NCBI GenBank assembly: GCA_965220395.1
Contig: CBDCPT010000001.1
Coordinates: 1 to 64,000, forward strand
Direction: 5' to 3'
Source of the DNA: JAJDZL01 sp965220395
GTDB taxonomy: Bacteria; Pseudomonadota; Gammaproteobacteria; Arenicellales; JAJDZL01
DNA: 64,000 nt
Of this stretch, positions 27,089 through 36,069 are shown in pieces (position 1 is the first letter of the stretch; every line of letters starts with the position of its first letter). The translations under genes were made by a program, and so were the position numbers. The notes beneath the pieces are model-generated. The model did not search any database, was not told the DNA's origin, and saw nothing but the letters and a program-made list of their open reading frames with translations.

Positions 27089-28770
27089 ATTGTGGTTCGA
27101 GGCTGCCCGAAACCTAATTCCTGTCGAACGTGATGCACGACTTCTCCATGTGTTGCTCCATTGCAAATGGCGCCAACAATCGCTCCGTAAACATTTTGGC
27201 TTTCATCCTGCGCAGCATCTTGAAGTTTGGAAATGGCAGCGTTGTAATCGGATTGGTTTCGATTGGATTTGAACTCCTTGAGTTTATTCAGCTGTCTCTC
27301 AATGGTTGCTTCAGAGGGTCGTTCCAATGGTTTGGCTGAAACTGAGTCATCTTCCAGTTTGTACTTGTTTACACCGACGATGGTCTGCTCTCCGGAATCG
27401 ACTTGATCCTGAATTTTCATTGCTGACTGCCCGATCCAGTACTGCACCAGGCCTTTTTCCACAGCTTTGAACATTCCGCCTGCATCATCGATTTTTTGTA
27501 GAATCTGCAAAATTTTTTCTTCCATCTGATCGGTAAGCGATTCAATGTAATACGATCCTGCAAGAGGGTCAATGACATCAGCGCAGTGTGCTTCTTCCCG
27601 AATAATATTTTGCGTGGCAACTGCAACTCGCGCCGCTTCTTCAGTGGGTGCACTCAGAACTTCATCGAAGGAGTCGGTATGCAATGATTGCAGTCCGGTA
27701 AACACTCCAGCCATTGCCTGTATGGTCACTCGAGCAATATTGTTGAGCGGTTCCTGTCGAGTCAGATCGACACCGGAGGTCTGTCCATGAAATTTGAATC
27801 GCCAGGTTTTTGGATTCTGTGTACCGAATCGTTCCCGAACGATTCTCTGCCAAATTCTTCGCCCAGCACGACACTTGGCAATTTCTTCAAAGAAACTGAT
27901 TGAGATATCGAAGAAAAAGGTAAATTTCTCCAGAAACTGATCCGGATTCATGCCGCGGGCGATGCAGTCTTCTGCATACTGAATTCCGGTTGCCAGTGTA
28001 AACGCCATTGCTTCCGCCGGCGTCGCACCAGCCTGTTGCATATGCTGGCCCACGATCGACAATGGATTCCAATGCGGCACATGTTCCTGGCAAAATGCGA
28101 TGTGGTCTACAAGAACTCTTCGAGAGCCGCTCAGGGCCAGTCGGAAAAACATGTGGTTGGCAACGTAATGCGAAATATAGTCGCTTTGGTTGGATGTGCC
28201 GGACACGTATTTCCAGTCAATTCCTCTACTTTTGGCAACCGCCAGCAGAAGAGCTAGCAATGTGAACGGTAGAGGATCGTTCATGGCAGTCGATAGTGAT
28301 TTCAAATCGACATTCTTGAAACAGAGATCCATGTCGTCGACTGTATTGACGGTGACGCCACACGTGCCAAGCAATTTGGGGTCGACTTCATCAATGTCGT
28401 AGCCGCGATAAACAGAGTTGCACGGGATAAGACTGATTGCCGTGTTGCCTGCGTCGAGCAGTTTCTGCAATCGTTCGTTGTAGTCCTCAGGGGTACCGAA
28501 CCCGATCAGCTGTCGCTGGCTCCAGACTCGCCCGCGATGCATTGACGGGTAAATTCCGCGTGTCATTGGAATCTGCCCTGGATAGCCGAGTTTTTCGGAA
28601 TACTCTTCTCCGTTCCAGTCGTCCGGTGTATACAAAGGCTTTATGGAAATCCCAGAGCGATTCGTTATCTCTTTTTCCTGCGGCAATTGCTCTCGATATT
28701 CGCGTCGCCAGATTGAACTGGATGTATCAGGTGTTGATGCCACAAAATCTACAACGTTACTTTTTTTCAT
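27085..28770 (-). CDS. B12-dependent acyl-CoA mutase, large subunit
   Basis: A 561-residue substrate-binding subunit of the methylmalonyl-CoA mutase superfamily, in the split form used by isobutyryl-CoA and 2-hydroxyacyl-CoA mutases. The start of the TIM barrel (YPGQIPMTRGIYPSMHRGRVW, then GFGTPEDYNERL) and CQEHVPHWNPLSIVGQHMQQ, AGATPAEAMAFTLA, DPLAGSYYIE are typical. The segment after the first barrel motif, ISLIPCNSVYRGYDIDEVDP, departs from the usual AFDLPTxxGYDSDxP, and GTSNQSDYISHYVANHMF replaces the usual GTIQNDILKE region, so the substrate is probably not methylmalonyl-CoA. The cobalamin subunit is 4 kb upstream; meaB overlaps the end. Confidence 0.88.
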   Translation of the reverse strand: MKKSNVVDFVASTPDTSSSIWRREYREQLPQEKEITNRSGISIKPLYTPDDWNGEEYSEKLGYPGQIPMTRGIYPSMHRGRVWSQRQLIGFGTPEDYNERLQKLLDAGNTAISLIPCNSVYRGYDIDEVDPKLLGTCGVTVNTVDDMDLCFKNVDLKSLSTAMNDPLPFTLLALLLAVAKSRGIDWKYVSGTSNQSDYISHYVANHMFFRLALSGSRRVLVDHIAFCQEHVPHWNPLSIVGQHMQQAGATPAEAMAFTLATGIQYAEDCIARGMNPDQFLEKFTFFFDISISFFEEIAKCRAGRRIWQRIVRERFGTQNPKTWRFKFHGQTSGVDLTRQEPLNNIARVTIQAMAGVFTGLQSLHTDSFDEVLSAPTEEAARVAVATQNIIREEAHCADVIDPLAGSYYIESLTDQMEEKILQILQKIDDAGGMFKAVEKGLVQYWIGQSAMKIQDQVDSGEQTIVGVNKYKLEDDSVSAKPLERPSEATIERQLNKLKEFKSNRNQSDYNAAISKLQDAAQDESQNVYGAIVGAICNGATHGEVVHHVRQELGFGQPRTTI

Positions 28771-28774
28771 AACT

Positions 28775-28925
28775 TTACCTCTCCCATTGCTGGAGGATGC
28801 CCGTTCGTATGTCTTTCGCCAATGTGTGAACGAACTCGGAAATTTCCTTCAAGGAACCTCCAGGGTGAAACACTCGGGCTGACGCCGACGTCGAGTAATT
28901 CAATTTCACCATCAATCGAGAATTG
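28775..28925 (-). pseudogene. 3' fragment of a duplicated cobalamin-binding subunit gene
   Basis: The minus frame ends RVFHPGGSLKEISEFVHTLA then KDIRTGILQQWER, nearly the same as the C-terminus of the intact small subunit at 32977-33435. Homology fades above about 28925. It sits immediately before the large-subunit gene, the position the small subunit would occupy in an intact operon. Confidence 0.85.
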
Positions 28926-29298
28926 TGATGAGCCGTGAGGTGGCGCCGAAGCGTGTTTACGAGCGGCATATTGCGGACAATCCAGTTTTCATCCATGTGA
29001 CAGCAGAATACATTAACTCGCATATCAGGTAAATCACGGTAGTTGTACTGATGAACAACTCCCCTTCAAGATCGCACTTGCATAATCAGTTTGAATCCTG
29101 CAGTCCTAAATTCGTGAAATGCCATGCAATTTTTCTAAATTGCCACTCAGAGTGCTCATTGTACAACCAATAGAATTCAAGTCGGTAATCTATCGACGGT
29201 TGTTAAATCGACAATAATTCACAAAGCATTCAGACGCGCCGCAGTGCTGACAATTGTGAAGCGAATGCTGTTCACGCAAGGCTACGCAGAGAGTTGCT
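28926..29298. other. Decayed intergenic sequence
   Basis: Contains the lost body of the duplicated small-subunit gene on its left side and no recognisable gene elsewhere. Confidence 0.4.
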
Positions 29299-29813
29299 TC
29301 ATCTGTGAGTTTGAAATTCAGACAAACGTTGCTTTTGCCGACCATAGGAATCGAAATTTTCTCTATTCAGCCAGCATTGAAACGCATTTTTCAATGCTGG
29401 CCACTCGGTATCAACAATCGAGTACCAAGCGGTATCCCGATTTCGTCCTTTATAGATGGTTGCTTGCCGGAAGGTTCCTTCAAAAGTAAATCCCAGCCGC
29501 ACCGCTGCTTTGCATGAACCAGCGTTCAGCGCATCACATTTCCATTCATATCGACGGTAACCAAGTTCGTCGAATACGCGTTGCATCATCAGATACATGG
29601 CTTCGGTGCCAGCGCGTTTCCGTTGCAAAGCCGGAGAATAGTTGATATGACCAACTTCGATTACGCCGAATTCAGGCTGAATGCGCAGGTAGCTGGCGAT
29701 TCCGAGCGCTATGCTTGAGTCATTTTCAATAATGGCATGAAAAAGCGGGTCGCTGCCGAAGCAGTAATCCTTCATCCACGCTTTGAAATCCTCTAGAGTG
29801 TCAAACGGTCCGT
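29299..29813 (-). pseudogene. 3' part of a GNAT acetyltransferase cut by an IS
   Basis: Reading away from the IS the frame is YGPFDTLEDFKAW, then MKDYCFGSDPLFHAIIEN, GVIEVGHINYSPALQRKRAG, ECDALN-like KCDALNAGSCKAAVRLGFTFEG and the C-terminus. This is the acetyl-CoA binding and C-terminal part of a RimJ/RimL-like GNAT N-acetyltransferase. The N-terminal part lies on the other side of the IS at 32420-32618. Joining both across one copy of the 5-bp target duplication restores WTYLGYGPF in one frame. Confidence 0.9.
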
Positions 29814-32424
29814 AACCTCAGACTTCCTGACACTGACAGCTGAAGTCAGACCTGTGTGCTTGTCATAAGCTACCGTAATTAAACCACTTTTCTCCTGAAA
29901 TCCTGCATATTCCGCTTGACATTCAGCTCAAAATAGACTAATATATTCTGACACTATATTCTGAATAAACCCCAAGCCGAAATACCGCCATGATTGCTAC
30001 TCTGCCCCTTTCACCACCCGACAACATTCCGATCGGCAACAGCTGCTTCTCCATTCAAATTTCCGAAGACCGCATCACCTACTTCTCCAATCTGCAGCCG
30101 TTCGACTTCCATCCGATCAAAAATCAACGTGACATGCTGATGCGCATCGGTCGCCTGCGCGTGGTTTCAAACATCCCCCAACAAGCCCTCATCGAGGCTT
30201 TCACAGTGTCGCGTTCCACAGTTCAGCGGGCCGCCAGGAAGTATCGTGAACACGGCGAGGAGGGGTTCTACAAGCCGCGTCGAGGTCGTGGTCGCAATGT
30301 CATTGACGGGCCGACCGCGAAACGTGCCAACCAGTTGCTGGCTGAAGGCCTGAGTGGCACCGAAGTGGCAAAGCAGCTGGGGATTGCCAAAAGCACGTTC
30401 AGCGAAAATCGCCGTGCCGGTGTGATCGGCTCGGACCTCAAGCTCCTCAGCAACCAAGACGCAGGCTCGACTATGGACCGCAGCCGGCGTGACCAGCGCG
30501 ATCGCCAAGCACCGATGGGAAGGGCGGCGAGCGATGTGCAGGGACGGACTCTAGCGTGGCAGGGTCTGATGAGCGAGGTCGAACCGCGCTTTGAGGAAAG
30601 TATGACGGGGGTTCGTTTGGGTGGCGTTCTGGCGTCACTGCCGATGCTGTTGAAGGAAGGGCTTGTAAGCGTTTCGAACCGTTTGCTGCAACTGCCAAAC
30701 GGATATTACGGATTGACCACGATTTTGCTGTTGCTGGCGTTCATGACACTGGCACGGGTGCGCAATCCGGAAAGCCTGCGCTATCTTGCACCGGGAGAAT
30801 GGGGCGCCATTCTCGGCTTGGACCGTGGTCCGGAGACCAAGACGCTGCGCCGTAAAATCAGTCAGATTGCGGACTCGGAGGAGCTGGTGCGCGACTGGCA
30901 GTCTGCGCTGGCGCATGAATGGATGAATGCGGATTCCGAACTGTGTGCGACGCTGGCTGTGGATGGCCACGTGAAAGTTTATACCGGTCGCAAGGGTCAA
31001 TTGCCGAAGCACTTTGTGGCGCGACAGAAACTGTGCCTGTCGGCGACCGCCAGTTACTGGATCAACGCGCTGGGAGGCAAGCCTTTGCTGTGCATGCACC
31101 AGTCGCTTGATCCGAAGATGGTCAAAGTGCTTGAACACGATATTGTGCCGCAACTCGAAACGCTCGGTGTGCTCAAAGCCAATGCCCCGGACCTAACGCA
31201 GCCACAGTCAGGCGAGCCGCTTCTGGCGCTGGTGTTTGACCGCGAGGGCTGGAGTCCGAGTTGTTTTCGCAGACTGGCCGGTCGTGGCATCGCCTGCATT
31301 ACCTGGCACAAGAACTTCAAGGGCGCGGACTGGCCCGAAACCGACTTCGGCACCTTTGAGGTGCCCATCCACGGTCCGGCACAGGTGCGCATGATGTCGG
31401 TTGCACTGGCGGAAAAAAAGGTCTTTCTGTCGAATCGATTCGAGGTTCGCCAGATCCGCCGCCGACTCGACAGTGGCCGACAAGTGGCGCTGATCACCAC
31501 CGACCCGTACATGCCCATGCAGCAGGTCGCAGGCGCCCTGTTCTCACGCTGGTCTCAAGAGAACTGCTTCAAATACATGCGCCACGAATTCAACCTTGAT
31601 GCGCTGCCAACCCACGACTTGGAAACTCTGCACCCAGACACTCAAGTGGTCAACCCGGCACGGCGCGAACTCGAAAAGCAGATCAAGAGATTGCGCAGCC
31701 GACTCGGCAGCCTGCGCAACAAGACTGCAGACCAAGCGAAAAACGGCCACAATTCAGCCGTGCTGCTGGCACAGATCGAAACCCTCGAACTACAGATGCA
31801 AGAGCACAAGGCACAACGCACAGATCTGCCGATGCACATTCTTGCCGCCGACCTGGACAACGACGATAAACTCGACATGATTCCTTCCAGGCAGCGGTTG
31901 CTGCTCGACATCATCCGCATGATCGCCTACCGTGCTGAAACCCGCATGATTCCGGCGGTCGCACAAATGCAGGGAAAAAAGACCAATGCCCGAAAACTGT
32001 TGTCTGCTGTGATGACAGCCGATGCGGATATTGTACCCGACTCCGAAAATGCAGTGCTCCGGGTGCGCTTGCTCGGGCTCGGCAGCGATTGTTGCGACCG
32101 TGCGCTCAAAGCGCTCCTTGCCGAACTCAACGAAACGCATACCATCTTCCCCGGAACCAACCTGCGCATGGTCTACGAAATTCCAAATTCTGCAGCCTGA
32201 AAGCATCAGCTTATTTCGTTCTATGTTAGGAAGTCTGAATTTAAAATGCCCCCTTTTCAGTTCCCAGGATCTCGCACATGCCCTATTGCGGCTCCAGCAG
32301 ATTGATTCGAAAGCCCTCTGCGAAAGGTTTCCCGATACCAACCTCGAACATTTCAACGAAAACCGCCCGGCAAACCGTTAGAATGAGTCATATTTAATTG
32401 GTCTATGTCAGGAAGTCTGAACCT
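29814..32424 (+). mobile_element. Complete 2.6-kb IS with 14-bp inverted repeats and 5-bp target duplication
   Basis: The element spans 29819-32419 (2601 bp) with perfect terminal repeats CAGACTTCCTGACA and TGTCAGGAAGTCTG. AACCT at 29814-29818 and 32420-32424 is the 5-bp target duplication. A single transposase gene fills it; a second, internal copy of the terminal motif (GTTAGGAAGTCTGAA, about 32224) lies near the right end. It interrupts a GNAT gene. Partial copies are at 225-310 and 16740-17015. The family could not be named with confidence. Confidence 0.93.
29990..32200 (+). CDS. DDE transposase of the 2.6-kb IS
   Basis: A 736-residue transposase. Residues ~45-135 carry two helix-turn-helix motifs (LIEAFTVSRSTVQRAARKY and GTEVAKQLGIAKSTFSENRR). 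The central domain has likely catalytic residues Asp325 (LAVDGHVK), Asp417 (LVFDREGWS) and Glu524 (SRWSQENCFKYMRH). Residues ~560-610 form a predicted coiled coil. The frame is intact with both IS ends present, so the element may be mobile. Unusually long for an IS transposase. Confidence 0.88.
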   Translation: MIATLPLSPPDNIPIGNSCFSIQISEDRITYFSNLQPFDFHPIKNQRDMLMRIGRLRVVSNIPQQALIEAFTVSRSTVQRAARKYREHGEEGFYKPRRGRGRNVIDGPTAKRANQLLAEGLSGTEVAKQLGIAKSTFSENRRAGVIGSDLKLLSNQDAGSTMDRSRRDQRDRQAPMGRAASDVQGRTLAWQGLMSEVEPRFEESMTGVRLGGVLASLPMLLKEGLVSVSNRLLQLPNGYYGLTTILLLLAFMTLARVRNPESLRYLAPGEWGAILGLDRGPETKTLRRKISQIADSEELVRDWQSALAHEWMNADSELCATLAVDGHVKVYTGRKGQLPKHFVARQKLCLSATASYWINALGGKPLLCMHQSLDPKMVKVLEHDIVPQLETLGVLKANAPDLTQPQSGEPLLALVFDREGWSPSCFRRLAGRGIACITWHKNFKGADWPETDFGTFEVPIHGPAQVRMMSVALAEKKVFLSNRFEVRQIRRRLDSGRQVALITTDPYMPMQQVAGALFSRWSQENCFKYMRHEFNLDALPTHDLETLHPDTQVVNPARRELEKQIKRLRSRLGSLRNKTADQAKNGHNSAVLLAQIETLELQMQEHKAQRTDLPMHILAADLDNDDKLDMIPSRQRLLLDIIRMIAYRAETRMIPAVAQMQGKKTNARKLLSAVMTADADIVPDSENAVLRVRLLGLGSDCCDRALKALLAELNETHTIFPGTNLRMVYEIPNSAA

Positions 32425-32618
32425 AGGTATGTCCAGATCCGATGATCCTGATTCTTTACATATGCTTGATGAAGTTCTGCTGCATGAAGTTGCAGGTCGA
32501 TTGGAACCACTCGGCAATAGTTGCCCGACATTCCGCTTTTCGGTGGACGAGGGCGTGTGTGCCAGTTGTCCACAGGAAATCCAACAGGCTGCCCAAAGTG
32601 ATTGAGAGTCTCAGACAT
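32420..32618 (-). pseudogene. 5' part of the GNAT acetyltransferase cut by the IS
   Basis: From ATG 32618 the frame reads MSETLNHFGQPVGFPVDNW, RPRPPKSGMSGNYCRVVPID, LQLHAAELHQAYVKN, IWTYLG, the characteristic N-terminus of RimJ/RimL-like GNAT proteins. It ends at the IS boundary; the rest of the gene is at 29299-29813. Confidence 0.9.
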
Positions 32619-32734
32619 ATTCTTTAACAGTTAGTCAACATCTTCAGCGCAGAGTAAGGCTTGCCGGTAATGTTTGGTGTAATGGTACCGGCAAAGATAT
32701 GCTCTGGCGCAGTTCGCCGGTTCCGCGATACTGT

Positions 32735-32990
32735 CACTGGCTCGAGACCTTCCCGCGATGCATTGACGGGTCAATTACGAGTGTCTTTGGAATCTACCCC
32801 GGATAGCCGATTTTTTCGGAATATTCTTCTCTGTGCCAGTTGTCCGGTGTATACAAAGGCTCTATGGAAATCCAGGGCGATTAGTTATCTCTTTTTCCTG
32901 CGGCAATTACTCTTGATATTCGCGTTGCCAAATCAAACTGACTATTTCAGGGTTAGGTGTCGCAAAATCTACGACGTTACTTTTTTTCAT
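32735..32990 (-). pseudogene. 5' fragment of a duplicated acyl-CoA mutase large-subunit gene
   Basis: The DNA matches 28505-28770 (start of the intact large-subunit gene) with many small differences, including frame-disrupting changes. It lies directly behind the intact small subunit gene, exactly where the large subunit should be. Beyond 32735 the homology ends and the GNAT remnant begins. Confidence 0.85.
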
Positions 32991-33435
32991 GACTTTGCCT
33001 TTCCCATTGCTGGAGGATGCCTGTTCGCACGTCTTTCGCCAACGTGTGAACGAACTCGGAAATTTCCGTCAAGGAACTTCCAGGGTGAAACACCCGGCTG
33101 ACTCCTAGGTTGAGTAATTCATTTTCATCGTCATCTGGAATGATGCCACCTACCACTATGCCAATATGATCCATATCTGCATCGCGTAGTGCATTTACAA
33201 GATCCGGAATTAAAAGGTGGTCTGTAGCCAAGCTGCTGATTCCAATTACATCTGCATCTTCTTCTCCCGCCAGACGAACCAATTCCCGGACAGTTTGCCA
33301 CGGTGGTGTGTACACAACTTCCATACCGCTGTCTCTCAATTTGGCGGCAACAACACGACTGCCACGATCATGACCATCCAGTCCAATTTTCGTGACAATT
33401 ACTTTGGGTCTGTAAGAGTCAGACAGTGCAGTCAA
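32977..33435 (-). CDS. B12-binding small subunit of acyl-CoA mutase
   Basis: A 152-residue cobalamin-binding protein. The DxHxxG motif GLDGHDRGS (about residues 18-26) provides the lower axial His for cobalt; SSLATDHLLIPDL and GGIIPDDDE are the other conserved parts of the B12 fold. The only start in frame is TTG 33435 with a poor ribosome-binding site. The large subunit that should follow is only a remnant here, but an intact large-subunit gene lies 4.2 kb downstream on the same strand, so the two may still work together. Confidence 0.9.
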   Translation of the reverse strand: MTALSDSYRPKVIVTKIGLDGHDRGSRVVAAKLRDSGMEVVYTPPWQTVRELVRLAGEEDADVIGISSLATDHLLIPDLVNALRDADMDHIGIVVGGIIPDDDENELLNLGVSRVFHPGSSLTEISEFVHTLAKDVRTGILQQWERQSHEKK

Positions 33436-33505
33436 TTGGTATCGGTCAGTTGCAGTTTACGGCATACGGCTTTGACTAAAAATTTCATTCAATTCAAAAC
33501 ACGGT

Positions 33506-34054
33506 TTACTCGTCAATCAGATTCTGGATGATCGCTCGAATATTATCGGAATCGAAATTTCGCCCACCCAAGGCACGATAGCGAAATCGACCATTTCGAT
33601 CAACCAGAAAACTGGTAGGCAAAGGACTAACACTCCACTGTTTGTAGACATCAAGGCTTTTGTCCAGAACAATTGGAATCTCTAGTGTCATACCTGTTTT
33701 AGTCAGAAATTTTTGGATATCATCCTTACTCTCGCCCACGTTAACGGCAACGACCTCAAATTCTTCGCGACTATGAGATTTCCATACTTCTTGTATTGAG
33801 GGAAGTTCTTCCATGCAGGGCGGACACCAGGTGGCCCAGAAATTGACAAGGACTACCTTGCCGTTAAGAAATTTGCTATCAGAGGATGAATTATTGATCC
33901 ACTGGACATTTTGAATTTTCGGTGCCTGTCGGTTGTCTATTTCCTTGAGGCTGTCTTCCAAACCGGCATAACCAGCGCTTGACAACAATCCGAACAAACA
34001 CAGAATTAAGGACAGCCTTCGGACGTGGTGAAATCGGCTACCGATTTTGTTCAT
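33506..34054 (-). CDS. TlpA/ResA-like periplasmic thiol-disulfide oxidoreductase
   Basis: A 182-residue thioredoxin-fold protein with a signal peptide or membrane anchor (LSLILCLFGLLSSAGYA) and the active site WATWCPPC followed by MEELPSIQEVW. The cis-Pro loop is SPLPTSFLVDRNG. Such proteins reduce disulfides in periplasmic c-type cytochrome or other exported proteins. It is probably transcribed alone or with the following small-subunit gene (71 bp). Confidence 0.88.
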   Translation of the reverse strand: MNKIGSRFHHVRRLSLILCLFGLLSSAGYAGLEDSLKEIDNRQAPKIQNVQWINNSSSDSKFLNGKVVLVNFWATWCPPCMEELPSIQEVWKSHSREEFEVVAVNVGESKDDIQKFLTKTGMTLEIPIVLDKSLDVYKQWSVSPLPTSFLVDRNGRFRYRALGGRNFDSDNIRAIIQNLIDE

Positions 34055-34149
34055 GCTATTCTACTGATCAATTCGACTGGTAATTTGCAGTGAATTCAGT
34101 ACTGCACAATTCCGATGGGAACGCGACAAACAATTTCGATTTGTAAAGA

Positions 34150-34590
34150 CTAGGTGATTTCGCCCGCTCCCGTGAGCAGACTTTCAAGACTGCCGATCTG
34201 CATCTCCCGACTTCGTATCACTTCTGCAAGGAGGTCGTTCGCAGAGATGACTCCAACTAGTTCCCCGTCTTCGACAACCGGCAAGTGCCGAAAGCCTTTG
34301 CTGACTACAATTTTCATGCAATCTTCAATGTTGTCATCGGGATTTACAGTTATCACATTTTCAGTCATCACTTGAGAGATTTGTGTATCTTTTGACGTGC
34401 GTCCCAGAAGAATCACTCTTCGAGCGTAATCTCTCTCACTAAAAATGCCAACCAGCTTGCCGTCCTCAACAACGGGCACAACACCAATGTTTCGTTCCGC
34501 TAGAATGTGAAGCGCGTCGAGCACGGTGTTGTCCGGTGCGACCGTCCAGATCGAACCCGTGGATTTTAACAAGGATGAAATCGTTAACAT
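34150..34590 (-). CDS. CBS-domain protein
   Basis: A 146-residue protein made of two CBS domains: one from about residue 18 (VLDALHILAERNIGVVPVVE and LVGIFSERDYAR), the second from about residue 80 (IEDCMKIVVSKGFRHLPVVE and LVGVISANDLL). Paired CBS domains bind adenine nucleotides or NAD(H) and act as energy sensors. A strong GGAGGTAAATC ribosome-binding site precedes the ATG. Confidence 0.9.
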   Translation of the reverse strand: MLTISSLLKSTGSIWTVAPDNTVLDALHILAERNIGVVPVVEDGKLVGIFSERDYARRVILLGRTSKDTQISQVMTENVITVNPDDNIEDCMKIVVSKGFRHLPVVEDGELVGVISANDLLAEVIRSREMQIGSLESLLTGAGEIT

Positions 34591-35021
34591 GATTTACCTC
34601 CTATTTTATTTACTTTCAATTTCTCCAGCTCAGTGACAAAACAATAGTGTATGAGTGGCTTTTACTCAAATTGACAGGAAGATTCCTTTTCCAAATTTGA
34701 AAATTCTCCAAACACCCGAAAGGTGTTGTATCAACTCATGAGGGCTTCGATTTTGCTCCGCAGAATTGAGTTTTCTTTCTAATTGTCTAGCGATTATTTT
34801 TTGGATGGCAAAATTCAAGTTGTCTTATACAAACTTGCGTTGCCTACTAAAACTGTCCAAGTGCAACACTGGTGTCTCATTCGAGCAGATTTTACCCTTA
34901 ATATTCTAAACTATAATGCCGAACTGACGATTAGGTCAAATTTAGATGTAGTTGATTTGGTTTACGGCACAATATTCTCGTTAGCGCCTCATACTCATTT
35001 GACAGATAGAAACAAGCTATT
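34591..35021. other. Intergenic region before tRNA-Lys
   Basis: No gene is supported. A hairpin AACACC-CGAA-AGGTGTT is present near 34710-34727. The 82-residue open frame at 34783-35031 runs into the tRNA and is not coding. The tRNA promoter must lie in the AT-rich part before 35022. Confidence 0.4.
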
Positions 35022-35097
35022 GGGCCGTTAGCTCAGTTGGCAGAGCAGTTGACTCTTAATCAATTGGTCCGGGGTTCGAATCCCTGACGGCCCACCA
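35022..35097 (+). tRNA. tRNA-Lys (CUU anticodon)
   Basis: Full cloverleaf: acceptor GGGCCGT/ACGGCCC, D-arm AGCTCAGTTGGCAGAGC, anticodon loop CTCTTAA giving CUU, T-loop GTTCGAATC and an encoded CCA. The last 10 bases (35088-35097, CGGCCCACCA) recur at 45343-45352, suggesting that it served as an integration site. Confidence 0.95.
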
Positions 35098-35567
35098 CTT
35101 TGTTTGCGACGTTGATATCACCACAGATTTCTACTGTTTGACCAGAATCAATTCTTAGCACTGAATTGATTGTGCCAATAAATACGAGCTTTTCTGCCCA
35201 TACGAGTACAACCCTCAAATCTACTAGAACCTGAGTATTAAAAAAATCAAGGAATTGGTTTGAGAACAAGGTGTCTTTTGCGGTTGTTAGTCGTCAATCG
35301 ACTTAGTTCAGACTGTTTCGCCATGGGTTAGGGAGCAAATTTCGATTGAAATGTTTTAGCAATGCTGTATGAAAAAATATTAATTCTGTGCCGTGTATAG
35401 TCAATTCGGAAAGTAATGTGACGAAATGAACCTAGTTTTATCCCGCAGGGTTCAAAATGGGCTAAAAGTTGTTTAATGCCCTTTCCATATTACATCGTCA
35501 TCTGATAATGCCATAAATTTAAATTATAGTACGTCATAGCGTACGATACCCTCCATGGTGAACTAAG
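35098..35567. other. Intergenic region, left end of the putative tRNA-Lys island
   Basis: AT-rich, without a recognised gene or integrase. It contains the promoter region of the toxin-antitoxin operon; short palindromic TACGTCATAGCGTACGA-type sequence near 35530 could be an antitoxin operator. Confidence 0.4.
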
Positions 35568-35810
35568 ATGACTATAGTTAGCGTAACAAAAGCACGTGCG
35601 AAGTTGTATAGCTTGGTCGATGAGGCATTGCAATCACATAAGCCAGTTGTAATCGCCGGGAAAAGAGGTAATGCGGTGCTCCTTGCTGAGAAAGACTGGA
35701 ATGCCATCAATGAAACACTATTTTTACTATCCATTCCAGGTATGCGAGAATCTATAGTTGATGGTATGAATATCGATCTTGAAAAGTGTGACCAGGAACT
35801 TGATTGGTAG
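35568..35810 (+). CDS. Phd/YefM-family antitoxin
   Basis: An 80-residue antitoxin with the Phd/YefM fold: MTIVSVTKARAKLYSLVDEA dimerises and binds the operator; VVIAGKRGNAVLLAEKDWNA is the family's strand motif; the acidic C-terminus (DGMNIDLEKCDQELDW) would neutralise the toxin. The stop is directly before the toxin start (GTG 35812), the normal arrangement of yefM-yoeB-type operons. Confidence 0.92.
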   Translation: MTIVSVTKARAKLYSLVDEALQSHKPVVIAGKRGNAVLLAEKDWNAINETLFLLSIPGMRESIVDGMNIDLEKCDQELDW

Positions 35811-35811
35811 T

Positions 35812-36069
35812 GTGGAAACTGCATTTTACCTGGCAAGCAAAAAAGGATGCAAAAAACTAGCTGCTGCTGGTTTTAAGAGAAGAGCGGAGGAACTAATTGC
35901 AGTAATTCAGAATGACCCATATCAATCTCCACCTCCTTTTGAAAATCTCGTGGGAGATTTGGCGGGTGCGTACTCTCGACGGATCAAAATACAACACCGA
36001 CTGGTTTATCAGGTACTGGAAAAAGAAAAGGCTGTTAAAGTTCTACGTCTATGGACTCACTACGAATAG
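35812..36069 (+). pseudogene. YoeB/Txe-type toxin with a -1 frame break at A-AAA-AAC
   Basis: Translation from GTG 35812 gives VWKLHFTWQAKKDAKN and stops at TAG. The continuation KLAAAGFKRRAEELIAV, NPPP-like QSPPPFENLVGDLAGAYSR, RIKIQHRLVYQVLE, VKVLRLWTHYE is in the -1 frame and carries all expected toxin residues, including the C-terminal His-Tyr of the RNase active site. The break is at 35850-35860, where the reading frame is GCA AAA AAC TAG. YoeB toxins cleave mRNA at the ribosome. Options are a true loss-of-function mutation, a sequencing error in the A6 run, or -1 programmed frameshifting. Confidence 0.85.
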
